From the NCBI GenBank assembly GCA_015487365.1, contig WFPT01000145.1, positions 1 through 6,739 of the forward strand: a stretch of 6,739 nucleotides of DNA, read 5' to 3'. Source of the DNA: Aquificaceae bacterium. Lineage in GTDB: Bacteria > Aquificota > Aquificia > Aquificales > Aquificaceae. Below, in pieces: positions 1 through 6,183 of this stretch. The translations under genes were made by a program, and so were the position numbers. The notes under the pieces are model-generated. The model saw nothing but the letters and a program-made list of their open reading frames with translations, ran no database searches and was not told the origin of the DNA. Positions within the stretch are counted from its first letter, which is position 1, and each line of letters opens with the position of its first letter.

Positions 1-10
1 AATTTTTACT

Positions 11-508
11 ATGGATATTGATGTAGTAAGGTATGAAATACCCAACGAGTTAAGGGAAGAGATTTTAAAACTTGGCCGAGAGTTCTTATCAAAGTCCGAA
101 GCTAAACTCTTTCTCCTTACCGACGATGGTGGAAGGCTCGTTGCCTTTGAAGGTATGAAGGACCTTTTAAACGAAACCAAGGCGGAGCTCCTCGCCAGTA
201 TAGTCAGTGGAACCTATTCCGCCTTTACAGAGATGGGAAAAGTTTTAAAGGATGAAGGTGATAGACCGGAGGTGGTAAGCTACGAGGGGAAGAGGAAGAT
301 AGTTTTAATAGCCCAAGTGGATGAAAAGTTCTTGGTCTGCGCGGTTGCCCCCAAGGAGGTGGCCCTCGGTAGGGTAAGGTTATACTTTAAGGAGTTAAAG
401 GAGCTCCTTAAAAGGTCCCTAAAGAAGGTAAAGTTCGTAAAGCCAAAGATGGTAAAAATAAGCGAAAGGGACTTAGAGAAGAAGTTGGAGGACCTTTTCA
501 ACCTATAA
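11..508 (+). CDS. mglB: MglB-like Roadblock/LC7 protein
   Basis: This 165-residue soluble protein is a likely partner, and GTPase-activating protein, of the MglA-like GTPase encoded next. In well-studied bacteria MglB forms a dimer that binds MglA and stimulates its GTP hydrolysis. The Roadblock fold is suggested by a strand-turn-strand LFLLTDDGGRLVAF (33-46), a helix with the typical pattern ASIVSGTYSAFTEMGKVL (62-79), then strands around KIVLIAQVDEKFLVCAV (96-112) and a final segment GRVRLYFKELKELL (120-133). A charged amphipathic helix (about 150-165) closes the protein, as in other MglB proteins. Length and order agree with my recollection of Thermus MglB. The ATG at 11 is chosen because the N-terminus then aligns with that family, but the frame is open to the window edge (three codons), so an upstream start cannot be excluded. 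No promoter or ribosome site is visible in the ten bases before it. The family is fairly sure; the GAP activity is inferred. Confidence 0.85.
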   Translation: MDIDVVRYEIPNELREEILKLGREFLSKSEAKLFLLTDDGGRLVAFEGMKDLLNETKAELLASIVSGTYSAFTEMGKVLKDEGDRPEVVSYEGKRKIVLIAQVDEKFLVCAVAPKEVALGRVRLYFKELKELLKRSLKKVKFVKPKMVKISERDLEKKLEDLFNL

Positions 509-511
509 TTG

Positions 512-1066
512 ATGAAGTTAAAGATAGTTTATTTTGGACCTGGCCTTGCGGGTAAGACTACAAACGTTGAACAGCTTTACAAGTTTTTACAGAGGAAAGG
601 TCTGGTAAAGTCTGAGCTCCTAAAGATGGAAACGGACGAAAGGAGGACCTTCTTCATAGAAACCTTCATAGCCCAAATACCCTTAAATTCGGAGGAGGTG
701 GAGGTTAAGGTTTTAACCACCCCCGGCCAGTTTAGGTTAAACCCTTTGAGGAAGGCGGTGGTAAAGGATGCGGACGGTTTCGTCTTTGTAGTGGATTCAA
801 ACCCAGAGGTTGAAGTGGCAAACATACTAACCTTAAAGGAGATGACCCTCATTTTAAAGGAGCTGGGTAGGGACATAAAGGATATACCCATAGTGGTTCA
901 ATACAACAAGAGGGACTTACCCAACGCCCTACCCGTAGATTACCTAAACGATACCTTTAACATCTGGAACACGGAATACGTTGAAGCCATAGCCAAGGAG
1001 GGAATAGGGGTGGTGGAAACCTTTAAGCTCATACTGAAAAAGACCCTACTGCACCTAAGGTCATGA
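512..1066 (+). CDS. mglA: MglA-like Ras-family small GTPase
   Basis: This is a 184-residue cytoplasmic GTPase of the bacterial MglA family, acting as a GTP/GDP switch that in other bacteria sets cell polarity or controls motility. Motifs seen: P-loop GPGLAGKTT (9-17); a switch I region with TDERRTFF (41-48), whose Arg44/Arg45 sit where MglA carries its intrinsic arginine finger; a G3 motif TTPGQ (69-73), where Thr replaces the usual DxxG aspartate as is typical of MglA, with Gln73 as the likely catalytic glutamine; NKRDLP (132-137) as G4; and EAIAKEGIGV (158-167) as G5. There is no lipid-modification cysteine or membrane segment. The ATG at 512 is preferred; the TTG at 509, directly after the mglB stop at 508, would add one residue. 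No Shine-Dalgarno sequence lies at normal spacing, so translation is probably coupled to mglB. It overlaps the next gene by 4 nt. Family confidence is high; the process it controls here is unknown. Confidence 0.92.
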   Translation: MKLKIVYFGPGLAGKTTNVEQLYKFLQRKGLVKSELLKMETDERRTFFIETFIAQIPLNSEEVEVKVLTTPGQFRLNPLRKAVVKDADGFVFVVDSNPEVEVANILTLKEMTLILKELGRDIKDIPIVVQYNKRDLPNALPVDYLNDTFNIWNTEYVEAIAKEGIGVVETFKLILKKTLLHLRS

Positions 1067-2163
1067 GGGAAATCTTTAAAGATTTAGAAGCTTCCTTGGT
1101 GGATTTAAAGAAGGTCTTAGAGGACGTTAGGAGTAAAAAGCTCACGGGCTACTTGGTAGAAAGCTCTCTCAGCTTTGAAAAGTATATGACCTTTTACGAA
1201 GGTAAAGTAATAGGTAAGTTTAAATACACCGACGGGGAAAGGGAAGAGTTAAAGGACTTTAAGCTGGAAAACTCCCTGGTGAGTCTTTATGAAGTAGAGG
1301 AGGAAACCGTTTTAAACCTTACCTTTTCCTCAGAGAGCATACCCTTAAACAAGGTCTTCTTCTTTTTGGGCTCAGGTAGGGGCTACTTAAAACCTACCCC
1401 CCTTTCCACTTTAAACTTAAAGGGTCTTATAGAAAAGCTGAGGGAAGAGGGTATAAGTGGCTACCTGGTAATTTACAATCCTACGGGAGCTTCCGTTTTG
1501 GGTGTTTTGGAAGGGGGAAGCTTTAAAGCCTTCTATTCAAGGGAGGGGAAAATCCTAAGGGGGGATGAGGTGGTCTTGGCCCTATCTCCAAAAAAGAGTT
1601 TAATAGGGATTTACAGCCTACCCCCCGAAGTTTCCCCCTTCCTCTACTCCTTGGAAGCTATAAGGAAGGTTAGTTTAAACTCCTTTAAGGACCTAAAAAC
1701 TTTAAGGGAGCACTTGAAGGAGATTAGCTTTACGGGTATAATCCTCTTAACGGAAGGTTATAAAAAGGAGGTTGACCTCTTCTATCAGGGGGAGCTTGTA
1801 GAAACCCTCTTTAAAGAAAGGGGAATTTACTCGGAAAATAAATTAAAAAGCTTTGATAACTACCAAGCATACCTTATAAACCTCTTGGAAAAAAGTCCAA
1901 CGGAGCTTAGCGTAAATGAGGATGAGCTCTTGGAGTTAGAAAAGGAGATAACGGAGAGCATAAAAGTTTCCTTCGTAGAGGTTATGGGACCCCTTGGGAA
2001 TATCCTCTTTGAAAAGAAGTTGAGGGAGGTAACCTTTAACAACGGAGAGCTGTTAAAGGTGCATCTAAAACCCTTTTTAGAACTTTTGTCCAAGGAAATC
2101 CCCGAGGAAGCCAAAGTGGAGGAATTTTATGATAAACTAAGAAGGAGGGGAGTAAGATGGTAA
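1063..2163 (+). CDS. Three-repeat PATAN/DUF4388-like protein, function unknown
   Basis: I cannot assign this 366-residue soluble protein to a named function. It contains three related modules at about residues 8-54, 114-165 and 205-253. Each has a leucine-rich helix, then a Gly-Tyr/Ile-hydrophobic strand (TGYLV at 28-32, SGYLV at 132-136, TGIIL at 224-228), and exactly 18 residues after that glycine a turn glycine (FYEGK at 44-48, LEGGS at 149-153, FYQGE at 240-244). This helix, strand, 'YxG' pattern resembles the PATAN/DUF4388 domain found in bacterial signalling proteins. The last part (about 289-362) is a different helical domain with a MGPLG turn (308-312) followed by a basic helix. There is no signal peptide or membrane segment. 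It starts inside the mglA stop (4 nt overlap) and overlaps the haem sensor gene by 7 nt. The context suggests an adaptor or effector of the MglA switch. That it is a real gene is near certain; the domain assignment is tentative. Confidence 0.8.
   Translation: MREIFKDLEASLVDLKKVLEDVRSKKLTGYLVESSLSFEKYMTFYEGKVIGKFKYTDGEREELKDFKLENSLVSLYEVEEETVLNLTFSSESIPLNKVFFFLGSGRGYLKPTPLSTLNLKGLIEKLREEGISGYLVIYNPTGASVLGVLEGGSFKAFYSREGKILRGDEVVLALSPKKSLIGIYSLPPEVSPFLYSLEAIRKVSLNSFKDLKTLREHLKEISFTGIILLTEGYKKEVDLFYQGELVETLFKERGIYSENKLKSFDNYQAYLINLLEKSPTELSVNEDELLELEKEITESIKVSFVEVMGPLGNILFEKKLREVTFNNGELLKVHLKPFLELLSKEIPEEAKVEEFYDKLRRRGVRW
2142..2150 (+). promoter_or_regulatory. Strong Shine-Dalgarno site for the haem sensor gene
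   Basis: AAGGAGGGG lies 6 nt before the ATG at 2157 and supports that start codon. AGGAGG (2143-2148) is a near-perfect match to the anti-Shine-Dalgarno end of 16S rRNA. It lies inside the 3' end of the preceding gene, where it encodes Arg-Arg-Gly. The other internal starts in this cluster have no comparable site, so this gene may be initiated independently and more efficiently. Confidence 0.7.
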
Positions 2164-3035
2164 AAAGCATAAGGTTTAGGATAATTCTCATAATTTTGGT
2201 GAGTGTTACCGCGGTTGGCATATTCTCAGGATACCTTGAATACAGGACGGTAATAGAGGGTGCAAAGCAGAAGGCCTTAGCCCAAATAGACGTAGCTAAT
2301 GCCCTTTCAAGGTCCATCTTAGAATACTTTGACACCGTTTTAATTCCCAACTTAGAAGAAACCTTCAAAAAATATAACATAAACGAGTTTATCTTACAGG
2401 CCCACTCGTCTAACTTTGCGGATGCCTTCATATTCAACCTGGCTAGGGACAAATACCCCGACCTCCTTGTAAGGCAGGTTGCCCTAAATCCCATCAACAG
2501 GAGGGATATACCCAGGGAAACGGAAAGGAGGATTATAGAAATTTTAAGGAATACGGGGGTAAGGGAGATAGAGGGTGTTGAGGAGTTCTTCGGTAAAAAA
2601 TACTTCTACAAGGCCTTTTCGGTGGTAGCCAAGAAGGAGTGTATAAGGTGCCACACTTCCCCTGAAAGTATGCCAAGACCCATTTACAGAATATACAGGC
2701 CCGTCAATACCCAGTGGAAGGAGGGGGAAGTTGTAGGTGCGGTAATAATAGGTTTTCCCATTGACGTTGCCCTGCAAGAGGCAAAGGTTAAGGCCATACA
2801 GAGGGGTTTAATGGTAGGTTTTGCCTCCCTGCTTTTGGGAATCATAGTAGTGTTGGTCCTTCAAACGGGAGTATTCTCCCCCTTGGAAAAACTTACGGAC
2901 TTTGCGGACAGACTTTCAAAGGGTGAAACGGAAGAGCCAGCCCCTAAGTTTGGAAACTTGGAGATGGATAAACTCTCAGAGGCCCTTGAAAGACTAAGGG
3001 TTAGCTTGAAGAAGGTCATAGACCTTTTAAAGTAG
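2157..3035 (+). CDS. c-type haem sensor, DUF3365 (Tll0287-like) plus HAMP
   Basis: This 292-residue inner-membrane protein is probably a redox or small-ligand sensor. Features in order: a short basic N-terminus; a membrane segment (about 9-27); a periplasmic domain (about 28-215) with the c-type haem attachment motif CIRCH (162-166), followed by the family-typical PRPIYRIYRPVN (173-184) and a GAVIIGFPID strand (194-203); a second membrane segment (about 217-237); and a HAMP domain (about 238-292) with the diagnostic Pro242 of SPLEKL and NLEMDKL (267-273) in the second helix. The topology places the haem outside and HAMP in the cytoplasm. The protein stops directly after HAMP: it has no kinase, methyl-accepting or GGDEF domain. 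The only cysteines are 162 and 165 and the only histidines 83 and 166, so His83 is a candidate second haem ligand. It follows the repeat protein gene with a 7 nt overlap. Family assignment is firm; the signal and output are unknown. Confidence 0.88.
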   Translation: MVKSIRFRIILIILVSVTAVGIFSGYLEYRTVIEGAKQKALAQIDVANALSRSILEYFDTVLIPNLEETFKKYNINEFILQAHSSNFADAFIFNLARDKYPDLLVRQVALNPINRRDIPRETERRIIEILRNTGVREIEGVEEFFGKKYFYKAFSVVAKKECIRCHTSPESMPRPIYRIYRPVNTQWKEGEVVGAVIIGFPIDVALQEAKVKAIQRGLMVGFASLLLGIIVVLVLQTGVFSPLEKLTDFADRLSKGETEEPAPKFGNLEMDKLSEALERLRVSLKKVIDLLK

Positions 3036-3038
3036 TTT

Positions 3039-4340
3039 ATGAAACCCGCAAGGGTTATCCTCCTTACCTACTTGGTCTTAATAGCGGTTGGCTCCCTCCT
3101 CTTTTACCTAATAGAGGGCCTTGACCCTTTAAGTAGTCTTTTTACGAGCGCCTCCGCCATAACCGTAACGGGCCTTACGGTCCTTGACGTATTCCAGCTC
3201 TCACCCCTTGGAAAGCTCCTGTTAGCTTTGCTTATACAGGTTGGTGGCTTAGGCTATATGACTTTAAGCACCTTTTTTTTGGTGGCCCTCAGGGTGAGGA
3301 TAGGGGTAAAGGAAAGGATTATACTTTCTGAGGCTATAAACTATCCGGGGACCTACGGTCTCGTTAGATTTTTAAGGAGGGTCGTCCTCTTTACCTTCAT
3401 CTTAGAAGGGCTTGGAGCTATCCTTATGAGCTTAGAATTTTTAAGGTATTTTAGCTTAAAGGAGGCCCTAATTTATGGAATTTTTCACTCCATATCCGCC
3501 TTTAACAACGCTGGTTTTAGCATACTCCCGGATGGCTTGGACCCTTTTAGGGGAGACCCTTTCTTAAACCTTACCTTCGTTCTGTTAATTTTTTTAGGTG
3601 GTATAGGCTTTTACGTTTTAAACGACCTCTTTTTATTCTTTACCAAAAGAACAAGGAGGCTAACCGTTCATACAAAAGTAGTTTTAACCTTCTCCCTCTT
3701 TCTAATAGCCTTTGGCTTTATCTTTATCCTGCTCTTGGAGTGGGGCAACGAAAGGGGCTTATGGTCTTTAAGCTTAAAGGAGAGGTTATTAGCTTCTTTC
3801 TTTTTAAGCGTTTCTTCAAGGACCGCAGGCTTTTCCACCTTTGAACTTTACAAACTTACCGATTCAACCCTCTTTCTTTTAATCCTCTTAATGTTCATAG
3901 GTGCCTCCCCGGGTGGAACGGGAGGAGGAATAAAGACCGCCACGGTCTTTGTTGTCCTTTCCTCCATATACTCCTACATCAGGGGAAATTCAGAGAGTGT
4001 GGTCCTTTTCAGAAGACTGAGGGAGGAGGACGTTCATAAGTCCATGGTAATTTTAAGCCTATCCTTTTTCTTTACCACCTTTTCCGCCCTAATCCTTTCA
4101 AAGGTGGAAAACCTCTCCCTCCTTCCTTCCCTCTTTGAAGTAGTTTCGGCCTTTTCCACCACAGGCCTCTCTACGGGTAAAGGCCTTAGCCTTTGTAGTA
4201 ACTTCTCAGCCCTTGGCAAAATTATAATTATAATTTTGATGGTGGTGGGGAAGGTGGGGATTACGAGCTTTGCAATTGCCCTTATGGGGAAACCAAAGAG
4301 GAGTGCGGTTAAATACCTGCCCGCAAAAATATTGGTATGA
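3039..4340 (+). CDS. ktrB: K+ uptake channel subunit, TrkH/KtrB family
   Basis: This 433-residue integral membrane protein is the ion-conducting subunit of a Ktr/Trk potassium uptake system in the inner membrane. The four-fold membrane-pore-membrane architecture is shown by its four selectivity-filter segments, each with the key glycine: TVTGL (42-46), NNAGF (156-160), RTAGF (261-265) and TTGLS (374-378). The glycine-rich gating loop GASPGGTGGGIKT (288-300) follows the third pore, and a conserved basic residue sits in the last membrane helix (GKVG, Lys405). The protein begins straight at the first pore-domain helix and is shorter than Escherichia coli TrkH, so it is KtrB-like with about eight membrane helices. 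It starts 3 nt after the haem sensor stop without a clear Shine-Dalgarno site and overlaps its regulator gene by 4 nt. Transport in this family is often Na+- or H+-linked; which applies here cannot be read from the sequence. Confidence 0.95.
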   Translation: MKPARVILLTYLVLIAVGSLLFYLIEGLDPLSSLFTSASAITVTGLTVLDVFQLSPLGKLLLALLIQVGGLGYMTLSTFFLVALRVRIGVKERIILSEAINYPGTYGLVRFLRRVVLFTFILEGLGAILMSLEFLRYFSLKEALIYGIFHSISAFNNAGFSILPDGLDPFRGDPFLNLTFVLLIFLGGIGFYVLNDLFLFFTKRTRRLTVHTKVVLTFSLFLIAFGFIFILLLEWGNERGLWSLSLKERLLASFFLSVSSRTAGFSTFELYKLTDSTLFLLILLMFIGASPGGTGGGIKTATVFVVLSSIYSYIRGNSESVVLFRRLREEDVHKSMVILSLSFFFTTFSALILSKVENLSLLPSLFEVVSAFSTTGLSTGKGLSLCSNFSALGKIIIIILMVVGKVGITSFAIALMGKPKRSAVKYLPAKILV

Positions 4341-5002
4341 AGAAGGTCTTTGGAGTTATAGGCCTTGGTAGGTTCGGCTCTAATGTAGCCAGAACCTTAG
4401 CGGAAAACGGGGCGGAAGTTATAGCCATAGACAACGACAAGAACAGACTTGAAAAACTGGAAGGCTTAATAACCAAACTGTATCAGGGGGACGTTACCAA
4501 CGAGCAAACCTTAAAGGAGTCGGGAATACTTAACGCGGACGTGGTTATAGTGAGCATAGGGGAGAACATAGAAGCCTCCATCTTGGTGGTGGTCCAGCTT
4601 ATGAACTTAGGGGTAAAGAACATAATAGCCAAGGCTTGGAACGAGCTCCACGGGACCATACTGGAAAAGCTAGGGGTCCAGAGGGTAGTGTATCCTGAAA
4701 AGGAAATGGCAAAGCGCCTGGCCCACTCCCTACTAATAGGGGAATTTATAGAGGAGATACCATTTAGTGAAGATTACAGGATATACGAGATAAAGAGCTT
4801 TAACGGTTTATACGGTAAGAGTTTAAAGGAGTTGGACATGAGGAGAAGGTTCGGTATAAGCGTTTTGGCGGTAAAGAGGAAGGGTGAAGAAAAGCCCATA
4901 ATAAACCCCGCTGGGGACTTTAAGATAGGTGAGGGGGACATACTCTTGATTTTAGGTAGGGAGGAGGACATAGTTAAATTCTCAAACAGCTTAAAGAGAT
5001 GA
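4337..5002 (+). CDS. ktrA: K+ uptake regulator, KtrA/TrkA RCK protein
   Basis: This 221-residue cytoplasmic protein is the nucleotide-binding regulatory subunit that forms a ring under the KtrB channel and gates it in response to ATP/ADP or NAD(H). The N-terminal RCK domain (about 1-130) has the Rossmann loop GLGRFG (9-14), a second-strand acidic residue in IAIDND (29-34, Asp32) that would bind a nucleotide ribose, and the family motifs YQGDVTNE (49-56) and VVYPEKEMAKRLA (117-129). A C-terminal RCK_C/TrkA-C domain (about 135-219) ends with the typical EGDILLILGREEDI. The single RCK unit makes it KtrA-like rather than the double-unit Escherichia coli TrkA. Its ATG overlaps the ktrB stop (ATGA), and its own stop overlaps the rpoN start in the same way, so production is probably coupled. 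No key motif is missing. Confidence 0.95.
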   Translation: MKKVFGVIGLGRFGSNVARTLAENGAEVIAIDNDKNRLEKLEGLITKLYQGDVTNEQTLKESGILNADVVIVSIGENIEASILVVVQLMNLGVKNIIAKAWNELHGTILEKLGVQRVVYPEKEMAKRLAHSLLIGEFIEEIPFSEDYRIYEIKSFNGLYGKSLKELDMRRRFGISVLAVKRKGEEKPIINPAGDFKIGEGDILLILGREEDIVKFSNSLKR

Positions 5003-6183
5003 TTGAAAACAGACTAAGTTTAAGGGGTGAGCTTAAACTCAGCTTAAACCTTCTATTAAGGGACAAAGTTAAGCTCTTGGAGGTAAGTGCCTACGAACTT
5101 GAAAACTTTTTAAGGGAGCTATCTCAAAAAAATCCTCTATGCGAAGGCTTTTACGTTAAAGGGAATTTGGAAAGGTTTGAAGGTGATTTCTTCCAAAACT
5201 TAGCCTACGAGGAGAGCTTTTACCAAGAGTTTAACAGGAAAATTGAAGAAAGTTTTACTGGACTTGATTTAAAGGTTGCAAAGGAGCTCTTTAAAAGGGT
5301 TGAACCCTCCGGTTTTTTGAAGGAAGGGGAAATCAGGGAAGTTTCTAAGATTTTTAAGCTACCCTTGGAGGAGGTTGAAAGGGTAAGGAAAAGGATTATG
5401 GAGTTAGAGCCCTACGGGGTTTGCTCAAAGGACAGGATGGAATTTATAAAGTTTCAAATAGAGTTTCTCTTAAAGGATGAGGGGCTACTGAGGAGGTTTG
5501 AAAGTTGCACTTTAAGGGAGGAGGACAAGGAAAGGATTAGGAAACTGAGGTTAAACCCCATAATTCCAAAACCTCAAACCCTTTACCCTTTAAGGGCGGA
5601 CGTAGTCGTGGAGGTGGATGGGGAAAACATTTACTACTACCTATACGAGGAAAACTTTCACTTTCGTATAAACGAGGCCTACCTGAGGAACCTGAAAGGG
5701 AAAAAACTTAAAGAGTTTTTAAGGGAAAAGCTTAGGGAAGTAAGGGAGGTCCAAACCTTACTAAACCTCAGGAGGGAAAAGCTAAAAGGGGTAGTGGAAA
5801 AGGTAATAGAGGTTCAGAGGGAATTCTTCCTTTACGGGAAGGACCTAAAACCCCTACTTTTGAGCGATTTAGCCAACGAGCTGGGGGTTAGCCTCTCCTC
5901 TTTAAGCAGGCTCGTATCCTCCAAGTTTGTAAAAACGCCCTTTGGAACTTACAGACTGAGGGACTTTTTCGTCAAGGGGGTTTGTAAGGAGCTGAGTCAA
6001 GGGGAGCTTATGGAGCTTATAAGGGAGTTAATAAAAGAAGAGGACAAAGAAAAGCCCCTGTCCGATGAAAGGATTGCCCAGATTTTAAGGGGGAGGGGCT
6101 ACAAGGTTTCAAGGAGAACTGTAACTAAGTATAGGGAGCTCCTAGGCATCCCTCCTTCCCCTTTAAGGAAAAAAAGAGTTTGA
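4999..6183 (+). CDS. rpoN: RNA polymerase sigma-54 factor RpoN
   Basis: This 394-residue protein is the sigma factor that directs RNA polymerase to -24/-12 promoters and needs AAA+ enhancer-binding activators to open DNA. The N-terminal activator-responsive region I (about 5-50) is recognisable from LEVSAYELENFLRELSQKNPL (split: LEVSAYEL, NFLREL, QKNPL) but lacks the glutamine-rich stretch. The acidic region II is nearly absent, which explains the length short of Escherichia coli RpoN (477). The core-binding domain (about 85-200) includes VEPSGFL and ELEPYGVCSKDR. The DNA-binding domain carries a helix-turn-helix (about 288-310, SDLANELGVSLSSLSRLVS) and the signature RpoN box SRRTVTKYRE (371-380). 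The tail IPPSPLRKKRV matches the family. The ATG at 4999 overlaps the ktrA stop by 4 nt. The 3' end overlaps ksgA on the other strand by 59 nt. Identity is certain; no activator or target promoter is in the window. Confidence 0.97.
   Translation: MIENRLSLRGELKLSLNLLLRDKVKLLEVSAYELENFLRELSQKNPLCEGFYVKGNLERFEGDFFQNLAYEESFYQEFNRKIEESFTGLDLKVAKELFKRVEPSGFLKEGEIREVSKIFKLPLEEVERVRKRIMELEPYGVCSKDRMEFIKFQIEFLLKDEGLLRRFESCTLREEDKERIRKLRLNPIIPKPQTLYPLRADVVVEVDGENIYYYLYEENFHFRINEAYLRNLKGKKLKEFLREKLREVREVQTLLNLRREKLKGVVEKVIEVQREFFLYGKDLKPLLLSDLANELGVSLSSLSRLVSSKFVKTPFGTYRLRDFFVKGVCKELSQGELMELIRELIKEEDKEKPLSDERIAQILRGRGYKVSRRTVTKYRELLGIPPSPLRKKRV

Noticed and set aside
509..511. TTG start codon for the MglA-like GTPase, one codon before the ATG
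   Set aside because: The ATG at 512 is the stronger start and needs no extra residue; TTG remains possible but nothing supports it.
2036..2497. A 153-residue open frame on the - strand across the repeat protein and haem sensor genes
   Set aside because: It lies wholly antisense to two well-supported genes, has no recognisable motif and has no start context; it is a shadow of purine-rich coding sequence. The other antisense open frames at 280-501, 577-891, 1860-2114, 2544-2777, 4034-4219 and 4774-4971 were dropped for the same reason.
4217..4239. AT-rich TATAAT-like repeat (AAAATTATAATTATAATTTTG) that could be a -10 promoter element before ktrA/rpoN
   Set aside because: It encodes the Lys-Ile-Ile-Ile-Ile-Ile membrane helix of KtrB, and I see no -35 element at proper spacing. 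The alternating ATT/ATA isoleucine codons explain it.
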